Assembly: GCA_945873855.1 (NCBI GenBank)
Contig: CAMCEN010000002.1
Location: 1 to 64,000 of the forward strand
Direction: 5' to 3'
Source of the DNA: an uncultured Campylobacter sp.
GTDB taxonomy: Bacteria; Campylobacterota; Campylobacteria; Campylobacterales; Campylobacteraceae
DNA length: 64,000 nt
Part shown: in pieces, positions 44,294-52,924 of the stretch
Layout: each line of letters begins with the position of its first letter
Numbering within the stretch: the first letter of the stretch is position 1
The notes under the pieces: model-generated
Databases searched by the model: none
Told to the model about the DNA's origin: nothing
The model's input: only the letters and a program-made list of their open reading frames with translations
Made by a program: the position numbers and the translations under genes

Positions 44294-44370
44294 GCGCTCT
44301 TAGCTCAGCTGGATAGAGCACTTGATTGCGGTTCAAGAGGTCAGAGATTCGAATTCTCTAGGGCGTACCA
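44294..44370 (+). tRNA. tRNA-Arg (anticodon GCG)
   Basis: 77-nt cloverleaf with encoded CCA. Acceptor GCGCTCT pairs with AGGGCGT (one G-T pair at the end). The D arm is GCTC..GAGC with AGCTGGATA. The anticodon stem CTTGA/TCAAG encloses TTGCGGT, whose middle three bases are GCG and would read Arg CGC/CGU codons. The T arm is AGAGA-TTCGAAT-TCTCT. It lies between the divergent amidotransferase and the converging pflA gene. Confidence 0.93.
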
Positions 44371-44400
44371 CTTTTAATTTTCTCCCCTTTTTAAAAGCAC

Positions 44401-44446
44401 ATAGAATTCCAAAATTTTATCTCCTTTTTATTTTTGGAAATTCTAT
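44401..44446. terminator. Hairpin terminator between tRNA-Arg and pflA
   Basis: ATAGAATTCCAAAA pairs with TTTTTGGAAATTCTAT (one bulge) around a T-rich loop. It can serve both the tRNA and the converging pflA gene. Confidence 0.55.
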
Positions 44447-44493
44447 GAAAAGCTTTTATTCATCTTTTAAACCCTAGCAAATTCTAGAATTCC

Positions 44494-46935
44494 CTAGTCT
44501 TTTAAAAGCTCGTTTTGCTCTTTACACAGTGCTTTCCACGGCGTATTTACAGGCATGGAAATACACTCTTGGATGTGTTCTTTTGCGCTTGCTATAAGGC
44601 CTTTTTTTATCTCTATTTCAGCTGCAGCGTATAGTGCCCTTGCCCTTGCATCAGCACTTAGTGCGCCTGGCAAAAGCTTTAATGCGCCTATTCTAGCCGC
44701 CTCATCATCGCCCATGCGCTTTAGTGTATCTATGTAGATAAAGTCAATCTCAGGGCTATAAGTGCTGATTTTAAGGCGAGTTTGCATATCAATGGTTTTT
44801 TTAGCATAGCTTAGAGCAATGCTATCAAGGCCGTTTGCCGCAGCGTATTTAGCAGCTGCGTCGTATAGCTCGATTAGCATTAGATGTGCCCCACGTATAT
44901 TTTCTAGCCCCTGCGTAGCACCTATGGCTTCTTGCCAGCGATTTAGGCGAAGCAAAGAGTAAAAGCGGTAGTATATCGCCCTGCTAGGATCAGCATACGC
45001 CACTCTAGCAGCCTCGTATATAGCGTCACCCGCTGCTTTTAGTGCTTCTTCAAAGCGTCCTAGTGAGTATAGAGCAGCTGCTGCGTTGCTTAGCCAGTCT
45101 GTTCGCACATTTAAATCGCCACTTTCTACGCCTGCGCTAGTAGTAGCAAGCGCCTCATCAAACCTAGCTTGGCGCATGTAGCAATCATAGAGCTTATAGC
45201 GGTCTTTTATGTTTGGCTCTACGCCATACTCGTCGATTAGCAGCATTAGCATAGCGCAGTTTTTTTGCTGATTTGAGCTGTTTGCTAGCTCTATTGCAGC
45301 ATTTGTAAGCACTGCTTTTGTCTCTGTGTCGTTTGTATCACGGATGCTGTCTTTTAGGGCTAAAATCTGCTTGTAGCCACCTTCTTTGAAGTATAGCTTG
45401 ACATCTTCTTTTAGAGCTCTTGTGTAGATATCGCTGCCCTCGTATCTACTCATAAGATCAGCATAGCTAGCATGAAGTGCTTGGCTAGTTTGGTTTAAAT
45501 CTACATTAAAAAACATTCTATCAAGTGCGGTGTTAATTAGCGAGATATAATCGCTATTTGGAAAATCTACTTGATAGAGCATAAGATAGCTATAGGTATC
45601 ATCGCTATTTTGGGCTCCATCTGGACTTAGAGCTAGCTGGCGCAAGGCTATTTCATACTCTGGGTCTTTTTTAGAGGTATTTTCAAAGATGATTTTATAG
45701 ATTTTATTTGCCTCTTTATTTAGCTCATTGGCTTTAAAAGCATTTGCTAGATTTAGTGCGATGTCTTTATTGTTTGCTAGGTAATTAACATTTGCGCTTA
45801 GGATTTTTTGTAAGTAGTTTTTTGCTCTTTCGTTTTGATTTTGTCTAAGATGCGCTATTGCTAGTCTAGTGCCAGCAAGACTAGCGATATCAATCTCATC
45901 AGTCATATAATAAACATCCTCATAAAGCCTAATAGAATCAATAATTCTATCGCTAGCAAACATACTATCAGCATAGCTTAGCAAGGCTTTTTTCATCCAA
46001 GGGCTTTTTTCGTGTTCAGTCATAAGTAGGCTTAGGGTGTAATCAGCCTCGTTTTTATTGTCATTATTTATATACGCTTGCATTAGCATAAAGAGCATTT
46101 CAGGATAAGCCTTGTCGCTTGCATAGCTTCTTACCCATGACTTAGCCTCTGCTAAAAGGCGAGTGTTATAATCAATCTGTGGTACGCCTAGTTCGGCGTT
46201 TTTCTTTTGCTCCTCATCAGCTTTGTATAGCGAGCGAGCAAGATATAGCCTAAACTCATTCATAAACACGCTATTTGGATAGCGTTTTGCAGCCTCAGTG
46301 CTTACTTCTATTACATCATCGTAGCGCTTTGCATCATAGAGATTTTTTATCGTGATATACTCAGTTATATCGCCCTCACGCTTTAGTGCCAAAGGGTCTT
46401 TGTTAAAATCCAGCGCACCGATACTTGGCAAGACTAGATCTGGATAGACAATAGGAAAATCAAGCTCAGGTTTAGCATGCGCTAGAGCGATGCTAGTTTG
46501 CTTATCCATTACTATGGTGTAGTGCGTGCTTTTTAAAAGCCCTGCTTGCTTTGTATCATTGCTTCTAAACAAATGCCCTTCTATATTTACAAGGCGAGAT
46601 GGAATTTTTGGTATGACTTGAACCAAAAAACCATTCATGCTAGCACGGATATACATATCCATAAAAGGCAAGTGCTGGTCAGCTACCTTTTCTTTTAGTG
46701 CGCCTTCGATGTAGCAGTGGTATTCTCTGCCTACTGCTTGTTCAGCTCCATCGTGTCTGGCATCTGGCGGATAGTAGTTATTGCCAACTTTTACTTGGCA
46801 AGAAAACTCTCTTTCATTTTCAATATGCAAAATATAATAGTCATTTCCACCGGTTTTGCCGTTATTTAGCGTGATACTAAGCCCAAAAGAACTACTAGCA
46901 AAAATAAAAAATAATAAAACTCTAAACATAAGCAT
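44494..46935 (-). CDS. pflA: Paralysed-flagella protein PflA
   Basis: 813-aa periplasmic protein with a signal peptide (FRVLLFFIFASSSFGLS), an N-terminal beta domain and long runs of tetratricopeptide-type helices (for example ITIKNLYDAKRYDDVIEVST, ALYSLGRFEEALKAAGDAIY). Length and order match PflA, part of the large Campylobacter motor that scaffolds the medial disk and stator ring. The first ATG gives MLMFRVLL; the second Met two residues on is equally likely. Single-gene unit between a tRNA terminator and a repeat block. Assignment is by overall pattern recalled from C. jejuni. Confidence 0.85.
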   Translation of the reverse strand: MLMFRVLLFFIFASSSFGLSITLNNGKTGGNDYYILHIENEREFSCQVKVGNNYYPPDARHDGAEQAVGREYHCYIEGALKEKVADQHLPFMDMYIRASMNGFLVQVIPKIPSRLVNIEGHLFRSNDTKQAGLLKSTHYTIVMDKQTSIALAHAKPELDFPIVYPDLVLPSIGALDFNKDPLALKREGDITEYITIKNLYDAKRYDDVIEVSTEAAKRYPNSVFMNEFRLYLARSLYKADEEQKKNAELGVPQIDYNTRLLAEAKSWVRSYASDKAYPEMLFMLMQAYINNDNKNEADYTLSLLMTEHEKSPWMKKALLSYADSMFASDRIIDSIRLYEDVYYMTDEIDIASLAGTRLAIAHLRQNQNERAKNYLQKILSANVNYLANNKDIALNLANAFKANELNKEANKIYKIIFENTSKKDPEYEIALRQLALSPDGAQNSDDTYSYLMLYQVDFPNSDYISLINTALDRMFFNVDLNQTSQALHASYADLMSRYEGSDIYTRALKEDVKLYFKEGGYKQILALKDSIRDTNDTETKAVLTNAAIELANSSNQQKNCAMLMLLIDEYGVEPNIKDRYKLYDCYMRQARFDEALATTSAGVESGDLNVRTDWLSNAAAALYSLGRFEEALKAAGDAIYEAARVAYADPSRAIYYRFYSLLRLNRWQEAIGATQGLENIRGAHLMLIELYDAAAKYAAANGLDSIALSYAKKTIDMQTRLKISTYSPEIDFIYIDTLKRMGDDEAARIGALKLLPGALSADARARALYAAAEIEIKKGLIASAKEHIQECISMPVNTPWKALCKEQNELLKD

Positions 46936-47148
46936 AATTATAACTGAATTTTTAAATAAATCTAGAATTCCTAGGTAATTTGCTTAGGAATTCTAGAATT
47001 CCTAGATAATTTACTTGGGAATTCTAGATTTTTAGCAAGATACTCCAAGATATTCTAGGAATTCTAGAATTCCTAGGTAATTTACTTAGGAATTCTAGAT
47101 TTTTAGCAAGATATTCTAGGAATTCTAGAATTCCTAGGTAATTTTGGC
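46936..47148. repeat. Palindrome array upstream of pflA
   Basis: About 210 bp with six or more TAGGAATTCTAGAATTCCTA-type palindromes. A 45-bp unit (palindrome plus TAATTTACTTAGGAATTCTA, followed by AGATTTTTAGCAAGATA) is repeated at least twice (about 47000-47060 and 47055-47130). No gene. Confidence 0.85.
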
Positions 47149-48492
47149 TTATTTTAGTTTATTGCTTCTGCGCCAGATTTTTAGTTCCTCAGCACCTCGT
47201 ATTAACTCATCTCTAAAATCAGGATGCGCTACTGAGATGATTTTCTCACATTTTGCCCAAGTGCTAAGGCCTTTTAGATTTACTATCCCATACTCTGTTA
47301 CTAGGTAGTGGATGTTTGCTCTGGTGGCTGTTACTATTGAGCCTTCTTTTAAGGTTGGCAAAAAGCGTGAGCGAACCTCGCCATTTTTGTCCTTTACAGT
47401 AGAACTACAGCAAATAAAGCTCTTGCCGCCTTTTGAGAGATATGCACCCATGACAAAGTCTAGCTGTCCCCCAGCCCCTGAGATATGGCGTTTGCCTGAG
47501 CTTTCGCTATTTACTTGCCCAAAGAGATCTATATCTACAGCCGAGTTAATTGAGACAAAATTATCTTGCGCAGCGATATTTGCTATATCATTTGTGTAGT
47601 CCACGCTAGCACTTAGGCAGCCTGGGTTATTGTCCAAAAAGTCATAGAGCTTTTTGCTCCCCATAGCAAAGGCGTAGGTTTGGCGGAATTTATTTAGATT
47701 TTTGTATTTGCCTGTGATTTTGCCAGCCTCGGCAATCTCTACAAAACTATCTACATAAATCTCAGTATGAACGCCAAGATCTTTTAAATCACTCTGTGCT
47801 ATAGCAGAGCCCACCGCACTTGGCATTGCGCCAATCCCAAGCTGTAAGCACGAGCCGCTTTTTATCTCGTTTACGATATACTGGGCTACTTTTAGATCTA
47901 TCTCAGAGCTTTTTGGCAGCGGTGGCTCAAAAAGCGCAGGATTATCGCCCTCAACTATCATATCCACCATTGAGATATGCAAATCAGCCCCAGAACCACC
48001 AAGGCAGCGAGGGATATTGTGATTTACCTCTACAATTATGACATCTGCTACCTCTGCGCAGGTGTGTAGGTGAGAGGCTGAGGGACCTAGGTTAAAATAC
48101 CCGTGCTTATCCATGGGAGCTACTTGCATTATGGCTACATTTGGCTTACAATCTACTTTGTGGTAGTAGCGTGGTAGCTCTGAGTAGCGCATAGGCACAT
48201 AAAAGCCTCTGCCATCTTCGATTAGCTTTCTCTCCACACCAGAGCAGTGCCAGCTATGCCAGCTGATATGCTCGCCTGTGGGATCAGCCTCAATGGCTGC
48301 TGGGATTTTATTTAGCACGCCACCGCGCAGCTTTACATCGTGGAGTTCACCCACTCGCTTTGCTAGGGCAACATCGATCTTTTCAGGCGTAGTAACAGCC
48401 CAGCCATAATCCACCCAGTCACCGCATTTTATTACCTTTGCGGCTTGTTCGGCGGTGCTTAGTTTTTGCTGATATTCTCTTTCAAAGTCCAT
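47149..48492 (-). CDS. Acetyl-CoA hydrolase/CoA-transferase family protein
   Basis: 447-aa CoA transferase of the Cat1/butyryl-CoA:acetate type. Motifs: the likely catalytic-Glu region [31 protein letters not shown], the CoA-site loop [20 protein letters not shown] and [12 protein letters not shown]. These enzymes move CoA between acyl-CoA and acetate or succinate, through a glutamyl-CoA intermediate. It lies in the same orientation as prpD, prpC and prpB, so it probably activates propionate or recycles succinate for the methylcitrate cycle in place of PrpE. That role is inferred. Confidence 0.9.
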   Translation of the reverse strand: MDFEREYQQKLSTAEQAAKVIKCGDWVDYGWAVTTPEKIDVALAKRVGELHDVKLRGGVLNKIPAAIEADPTGEHISWHSWHCSGVERKLIEDGRGFYVPMRYSELPRYYHKVDCKPNVAIMQVAPMDKHGYFNLGPSASHLHTCAEVADVIIVEVNHNIPRCLGGSGADLHISMVDMIVEGDNPALFEPPLPKSSEIDLKVAQYIVNEIKSGSCLQLGIGAMPSAVGSAIAQSDLKDLGVHTEIYVDSFVEIAEAGKITGKYKNLNKFRQTYAFAMGSKKLYDFLDNNPGCLSASVDYTNDIANIAAQDNFVSINSAVDIDLFGQVNSESSGKRHISGAGGQLDFVMGAYLSKGGKSFICCSSTVKDKNGEVRSRFLPTLKEGSIVTATRANIHYLVTEYGIVNLKGLSTWAKCEKIISVAHPDFRDELIRGAEELKIWRRSNKLK

Positions 48493-48601
48493 TTTCTCTC
48501 CTTAATTTATATAAAATTCTAGAATTCAGCTTTTTTAAATTCTAGAATTTAAAAGTTTTTTGGCTATGCTACCAAAATAAAAAAACCCATAATATCATCA
48601 T

Positions 48602-48632
48602 AGCCTTTATTCATGTTTTGATTATAAAGGCT
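48602..48632. terminator. Hairpin in the gap between the 124-aa gene and the CoA transferase
   Basis: Perfect 9-bp arms AGCCTTTAT / ATAAAGGCT with a 13-nt loop, lying between the 124-aa gene and the CoA transferase gene (both minus strand). No clean T-run follows, so the terminator role is uncertain. Confidence 0.4.
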
Positions 48633-48673
48633 TACATTTTGCTTGGCAAGTTCTACTATATTATTCCTTTTAT

Positions 48674-49048
48674 TTATTTATTTACAATCAATAGTATTAA
48701 GCCTAAAAACATTATTATTACTCCTATAATAGAAAATGTTTTTACACCACTGCCTTTTACAAACCATAAATTACTATTAGCAATAAAGCCATTTAGCAAA
48801 TATTCGAAACTCCCTCTTTTTTTGGCTATTTCTTCCCATTTTTTTATTGCGTTTTCATCGGTTATTATGATTTTAGCTCTTATGCCATATCCCAAAACAA
48901 AAATCACAAAACCCAAAAAAATAACAAGCCCATACTCAGCACTAAACACGCAATAAAACAAAAAAGAAAAATAAAATCCAAGTAAAAAAATCAGTGGTAA
49001 CACCACAAAAATAAGCTTGGCAAAAGTCAAAAAATTGCTAATTTTCAT
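48674..49048 (-). CDS. Hypothetical membrane protein (124 aa)
   Basis: Three hydrophobic segments: LIFVVLPLIFLLGFYFSFLF and YGLVIFLGFVIFVLGYGIRA near the N-terminus, and FSIIGVIIMFLGLILLIVNK at the C-terminus. A charged cytoplasmic-type loop (TDENAIKKWEEIAKKRGSFEY) joins them. No family recognised. A/T-rich compared with the prp genes. The start has AAAAGATAAAATAG upstream, a weak ribosome site. The reading frame is long and clean for its composition, so it is probably real. Confidence 0.6.
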   Translation of the reverse strand: MKISNFLTFAKLIFVVLPLIFLLGFYFSFLFYCVFSAEYGLVIFLGFVIFVLGYGIRAKIIITDENAIKKWEEIAKKRGSFEYLLNGFIANSNLWFVKGSGVKTFSIIGVIIMFLGLILLIVNK

Positions 49049-49120
49049 CTATTTTATCTTTTTAAATTCTAGAATTCCATAACTCTAGAATTCCATAGGG
49101 AATTCTAAAATTCCATAGAT

Positions 49121-49372
49121 TTGCGCGGTAGCGGCAGTAAAAATCAGGCTCCAAGGCTGCGAGGCGAATTTTCACAGAAACTTCGTTTTGTGAATTTTCG
49201 CGCAAGGCTAGCCGTGGAGCCGTGTCCGCGGTAGCGGCTAGCGAAATTTTCGGGTGGAATTTCAAGCCAGTAGCGCAGAAAACCGCCCGAAAAGTTTCGC
49301 TAGAACGAGCTGGGCTGCCTAAGCGAAAATTCGCTAAAAGCGTCCGCAGACTGAGCCAGCCGATAAAAAACC
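49121..49372. ncRNA. Nested-hairpin element, copy A
   Basis: First of three related, G/C-richer elements. The inner stem is 49238-49257 paired with 49283-49303 (CTAGCGAAA..GGGTGG with CCGCCC..TTTCGCTAG), and the apical loop contains TTTCAAGCCAGTAGCGCAGA. The outer stem is about 49186-49208 with 49317-49339, and is weaker here. The box AGCCGTGGAGCCGTGTCCGCGG lies on the 5' side and GAGCTGGGCTGCC on the 3' side. Stem bases differ from copies B and C but remain paired. Whether it is transcribed is unknown; it lies just after the prpD stop codon, on the opposite sense. Confidence 0.6.
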
Positions 49373-49380
49373 CAAAAAAA

Positions 49381-50835
49381 TTACAGAGCGAACAAATCAC
49401 TAAAATCATTAAACGCCATATTTTCTAGCTCTTTTTGGCTAGCGCAAATTTTCTTTATTTGCTCGCATTTTTTAGGGCTTAGTTTTAGGGCGATATTTCT
49501 CTCAAACTTCTCTATTAGCAGTGGAATGCCATCACTTCTTCTGCGGCGGTGACCGATAGGGTATTCAACCTCTACTTTTTTGCTACTTGTGCCATCTTTG
49601 TAGAATATTTGAACAGCATTTGCGATCGAGCGTTTGTCGCTTTCTAAATACTCTTTTGTATAGCGGTCGTCTACCTCAACCTCCATTTTTGAGCGCAAAG
49701 CGTCAATGCGTGGGTCTTTTGCTACGCTATCTTCGTAGTGCTCGGCTTTTAGCTCACCATAGATTAACGGCACAGCTACCATGTACTGGATGCAGTGGTC
49801 ACGGTCTGCTGGGTTTGCTAGCTCGCCTGTTTTATTGATTATGCGATGCCCGCTTTCTTGGGTTGTGATTACGATTTTCTCAACTTCATCAAGGCGGTTT
49901 TTAACCTCATCATGTAGAGCAAGGGCTGCCTCAACTGCTGTTTGAGCGTGGAATTCTGCTGGGAAGCTGATTTTAAATAGCACATTTTCCATTACATAGC
50001 TGCCAAACTCTTGTGGGATGGTTAATTTTTGCCCTTTCATTTTTACGTCTTCATAGCCCCAGAACTTCGCTGATAGCGCACTTGGATAGCCCATTTCACC
50101 AGTAAGTGCTTTTAAGGCAAGGTCCACCCCACGACTACTTGCATCGCCTGCTGCCCAGCTTTTGCGTGAGCCAGTATTTGGCGCGTGGCGGTAAGTGCGA
50201 AGTGCGCCACCATCTATAAAGGCGTGGCTTACTGCATTGCGAACCTCTTCAAAGCTGCCGCCAAGAAGCGCGCAAGCTACCGCCGTACTAGCGATACGAA
50301 CCAAAAGAACATGATCCATACCTACTTTATTAAAGCAGTTTTCAAGTGCGATTATACCTTGAATTTCATGCGCTTTTATCATCGCTGTTAGGGCGTCTTT
50401 TACAGTTAGTGGGGCTTTGCCTTTGCTGATATTTTTGCGGCTTAGGTAGTCGCACACAGCCCAGATAGCACCTAGGTTATCGCTAGGATGTCCCCACTCA
50501 GCTGCTAGCCAAGTATCGTTAAAATCAAGCCATCTTACCATAGCACCCACATTAAAAGCAGCCCTTACAGGCTCAAGCTGATAGCTAGTGCCAAATACCT
50601 TTGCGCCAAGTGGGCGAAACTCAGCACCCTCTACCACAGGACCCAAGAGCTTTGTACAAGCTGGAAAGTTAAGCGCCAAAAGTCCGCAGCCTATAGTATC
50701 CATTAGACAGTAGCGTGCTGTCTCATATGCTAAATCGCTTTTTATTTCATACTCGCAAGCGTATTTTGCGATTTTTGTTAGAAGTTCGTCGAACTCCGGT
50801 CTTTTTGCATCTAAGATACCCATATCAGTACTCAT
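49381..50835 (-). CDS. prpD: 2-methylcitrate dehydratase
   Basis: 484-aa MmgE/PrpD family enzyme that dehydrates 2-methylcitrate to 2-methyl-cis-aconitate. Key parts: FNVGAMVRWLDFNDTWLAAEWGHPSDNLGA, FIDGGALRTYRHAPNTGSRK, GASSRGVDLAL-type sequence AGDASSRGVDLALKALTG, and the C-terminal VEVEYPIGHRRRRSDGIPLL. Length and order match bacterial PrpD. It lies downstream of prpC in the same direction, separated by 480 bp that hold element B and other repeats, so it may have its own promoter. Confidence 0.95.
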   Translation of the reverse strand: MSTDMGILDAKRPEFDELLTKIAKYACEYEIKSDLAYETARYCLMDTIGCGLLALNFPACTKLLGPVVEGAEFRPLGAKVFGTSYQLEPVRAAFNVGAMVRWLDFNDTWLAAEWGHPSDNLGAIWAVCDYLSRKNISKGKAPLTVKDALTAMIKAHEIQGIIALENCFNKVGMDHVLLVRIASTAVACALLGGSFEEVRNAVSHAFIDGGALRTYRHAPNTGSRKSWAAGDASSRGVDLALKALTGEMGYPSALSAKFWGYEDVKMKGQKLTIPQEFGSYVMENVLFKISFPAEFHAQTAVEAALALHDEVKNRLDEVEKIVITTQESGHRIINKTGELANPADRDHCIQYMVAVPLIYGELKAEHYEDSVAKDPRIDALRSKMEVEVDDRYTKEYLESDKRSIANAVQIFYKDGTSSKKVEVEYPIGHRRRRSDGIPLLIEKFERNIALKLSPKKCEQIKKICASQKELENMAFNDFSDLFAL

Positions 50836-50884
50836 TTTTTATCCTTTTTTGTAAATTATTATTTTAGTTTTTGCCATAAAATTG

Positions 50885-51100
50885 GCTAGCGGAGCTCTTA
50901 CGCTTATCGCACATTTTTTAGCCTTGGACAGCCCAGTCGCTCTGCGAAAACTTTTGCGCCGTTTTTCTGCGCTAAGGCTTGAAAATTCAGCGCAAAATTT
51001 TCGCAGCTGCTACCGCAGACACGACCCCACGGCTAGTCCTGCGCCTAAAAAATGCACGCTAAGCGCAAGTGCTGCGCTTTTTATTTAACTGCCACTGCCG
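50885..51100 (-). ncRNA. Nested-hairpin element, copy B (minus orientation)
   Basis: Same element as copies A and C but inverted, ending about 50 bp before the prpD start and reading the same way as prpD. The outer stem has 27-nt arms (CTTGCGCTTAGCGTGC.. with ..GCGATAAGCGTAAG) that pair nearly throughout; the inner stem is CTGCGAAAATTTTGCGC with GGCGCAAAAGTTTTCGCAG. The loop TTTTCAAGCCTTAGCGCAGA is the same as in copy C. Because it could lie in the prpD leader, a cis-regulatory role is possible. Confidence 0.6.
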
Positions 51101-51317
51101 TGGAATTTTTGAATTCCCTAGGAATTCTAAAATTCTGCTCGCTTTGGGTGTCGGCTTTTAGCCGACACACGCTCGCTTTTTTTTAGGGGCTACGCCCCTT
51201 AAACCCCATAATCTAGAATTCCCCTAGGAATTCTAGAATTCTCAAACTCGCTCAATCCTTTAAACTTCGCGGTAGCGGCAGTAAAAAGCTCAAAAGAGCC
51301 CCGCCAGCTAAAAACCC
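51101..51317. repeat. G/C-rich composite hairpins and a short deletion derivative of the nested element
   Basis: 51136-51212 is one copy of the composite element: GCTCGCTTT, GTGTCGG..CCGACAC stem, GCTCGC, AGGGGC..GCCCCT. 51256-51310 carries the flanking sequences of the nested element (CTTTAAACTTCGCGGTAGCG on one side, CCCCGCCAGC on the other) with only AGCTC-AAAA-GAGC between them, as if the core were deleted. Palindromes fill the rest. No gene. Confidence 0.7.
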
Positions 51318-52460
51318 CTAGCGTTTCTCAATCGGCACGAAGGCTTGATTTTCTGGCCCTGTATATTCGCTGCTTGGGCGAATTAGCTTATTATCAGCTC
51401 TTTGCTCAAAAATATGCGCTAACCAGCCAGTAATTCTACTCATAATGAAAATCGGAGTAAAATACTCAGTCTTTATGCCCATGAAATGATACGCTGATGC
51501 GCTGTAAAAATCAAGATTTGGGAATAGTTTTTTCTCATCCCACATGATTTTTTCTATTCTCTCGCTCACTGGGAATAAAGTCGTATCGCCTACATCATCA
51601 GCTAGTTTTTTGCTCCACTCTTTTATCACTACATTTCTAGGATCATGTGTGGTATAAACTCTATGCCCAAAGCCCATTACAAGCTCTTTATTTGCTAGTT
51701 TTTGGCGCAAGCCAGCCTCAGCCTCATCTGGATTTTTATACTGGCTGATTAGCTCCATAGCAGCCTCGTTTGCCCCGCCATGAAGTGGCCCTCTAAGTGC
51801 GCCTATTGCCCCACTAATAGCTGAGAAAACATCGCTTAGAGTAGCAGTTATCACACGAGATGTAAAGGTTGAAGCGTTAAACTCATGCTCAGCATAAAGA
51901 ATAAGGCTAACATTCATCGCATCTACCCAGAGCTTTTTAGGCTCTTTGTTATGAAGTTTTTCTAAAAAATAGCCTGCGATGCTATCTTGGTTTGAGCTTG
52001 TATCTAGCTCACGACCATCTTCGTGCCAGTGATGCCAAAATAGCAAAATTGATGGGAAAATGCCAAGCAGACGAATTCCTACCCTTAGCTGGTCAGGAAA
52101 GTGCTTAGGTAGCTCTTGTTTTTCGCTCTCTAAGCAGCCTAGCATAGAACATCCTGTTCTCATCATATCCATAGGGTGGGCGTCTTTTGGGATTAGTTTT
52201 AGCGTCTCGCGCATAACTGGGCTTAGGTGGCGAGCTGACATTAAAGAGGCTTTAAACTCTTTTAGCTCAGTTTTGTTTGGCAAATGCCCGATTAAAAGCA
52301 AATGCGCTACTTCTTCAAACTCGCAGTTTTTAGCCAGGTCGTAGATATCATATCCACGGTAGTTTAGTCCATGTCCTGTGCCACAAGTACAAATCGCTGA
52401 TTTGCCAGCTGTTACACCAGCTAGGCCTCCGGTTTTAACTTTTTTTGGTTGTTCGCTCAT
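51318..52460 (-). CDS. prpC: 2-methylcitrate synthase
   Basis: 380-aa type I-like short citrate synthase that condenses propionyl-CoA with oxaloacetate. Motifs: GLNYRGYDIYDLAKNCEFEE, SLILYAEHEFNASTFTSRVI (His), GALRGPLHGGANEAAMELI and MGFGHRVYTTHDPRNVVIKE (His and Arg). The early GLAGVTAGKSAICTCG is typical of PrpC. It is shorter than GltA (423 aa), and its place between prpB and prpD supports the methylcitrate role. Confidence 0.95.
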   Translation of the reverse strand: MSEQPKKVKTGGLAGVTAGKSAICTCGTGHGLNYRGYDIYDLAKNCEFEEVAHLLLIGHLPNKTELKEFKASLMSARHLSPVMRETLKLIPKDAHPMDMMRTGCSMLGCLESEKQELPKHFPDQLRVGIRLLGIFPSILLFWHHWHEDGRELDTSSNQDSIAGYFLEKLHNKEPKKLWVDAMNVSLILYAEHEFNASTFTSRVITATLSDVFSAISGAIGALRGPLHGGANEAAMELISQYKNPDEAEAGLRQKLANKELVMGFGHRVYTTHDPRNVVIKEWSKKLADDVGDTTLFPVSERIEKIMWDEKKLFPNLDFYSASAYHFMGIKTEYFTPIFIMSRITGWLAHIFEQRADNKLIRPSSEYTGPENQAFVPIEKR

Positions 52461-52651
52461 TTTTTCTCCCTTTTTTTAGTAAAATGATTTAAACTAAAAT
52501 TCCTAGGAATTCTAAGATATTTTTAGCTCGCTTTTAGGCTAGATAAATCTAGCCTAGCTCGCTATTTTTTAGGGTCTAACGACCCTTAACCCTTAGGGCC
52601 TGCCGCCCCTAAAACCCCGCTTTTAGAATTCCCTAGGGAATTCTAAAATTC
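52461..52651. repeat. G/C-rich composite hairpin element upstream of prpC
   Basis: 52534-52625 holds a copy of the composite element with GCTCGC, the stem TAGGCTAGA-TAAA-TCTAGCCTA, then GGGTC..GACCC and GGGCCTGCCGCCCC, flanked by palindromes. No gene. Confidence 0.75.
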
Positions 52652-52909
52652 GCGCAGTCCTTTAAACTTCGCGGTAGCGGCAGTTAAAATTAAAGCGCAG
52701 TACTTGCGCCTAGTGTGCGAAATAAAGGCGCAGGACTAGCCGTGGGGTCGTGTCTGCGGTAGCAGCTGGCAAAATTTCGTGCCGATTTTTCAAGCCTTAG
52801 CGCAGACCCAACGGGTTGCGAAGCAAAAAAACGGTGCGAAAGTTTTGCCAGAGCGACTGGGCTGTCCAAGCCTTTATTTCGTGCAATAGGCGTAAGAACC
52901 CCACCAGCC
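52652..52909 (+). ncRNA. Nested-hairpin element, copy C
   Basis: Best-preserved copy. The outer stem 52703-52729 pairs with 52870-52896 at 26 of 27 positions counting G-U. Inside it, GGACTAGCC pairs with GGCTGTCC (one bulge), and the inner stem CTGGCAAAATTTCGTGCCG (52765-52783 region) pairs with CGGTGCGAAAGTTTTGCCAG. The conserved loop TTTCAAGCCTTAGCGCAGA is extended by a small GACCC-AAC-GGGTT hairpin. It lies between prpB and prpC, on the opposite sense to both. Confidence 0.65.
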
Positions 52910-52924
52910 TATTTAAAAAATAAA

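Noticed and set aside
49062-49409. 115-aa frame on the minus strand
   Set aside because: It covers nested-hairpin element A and palindromes; its coding potential is a by-product of G/C-rich repeats.
50882-51088. 68-aa plus-strand frame upstream of prpD
   Set aside because: Lies wholly within nested-hairpin element B, with no ribosome site.
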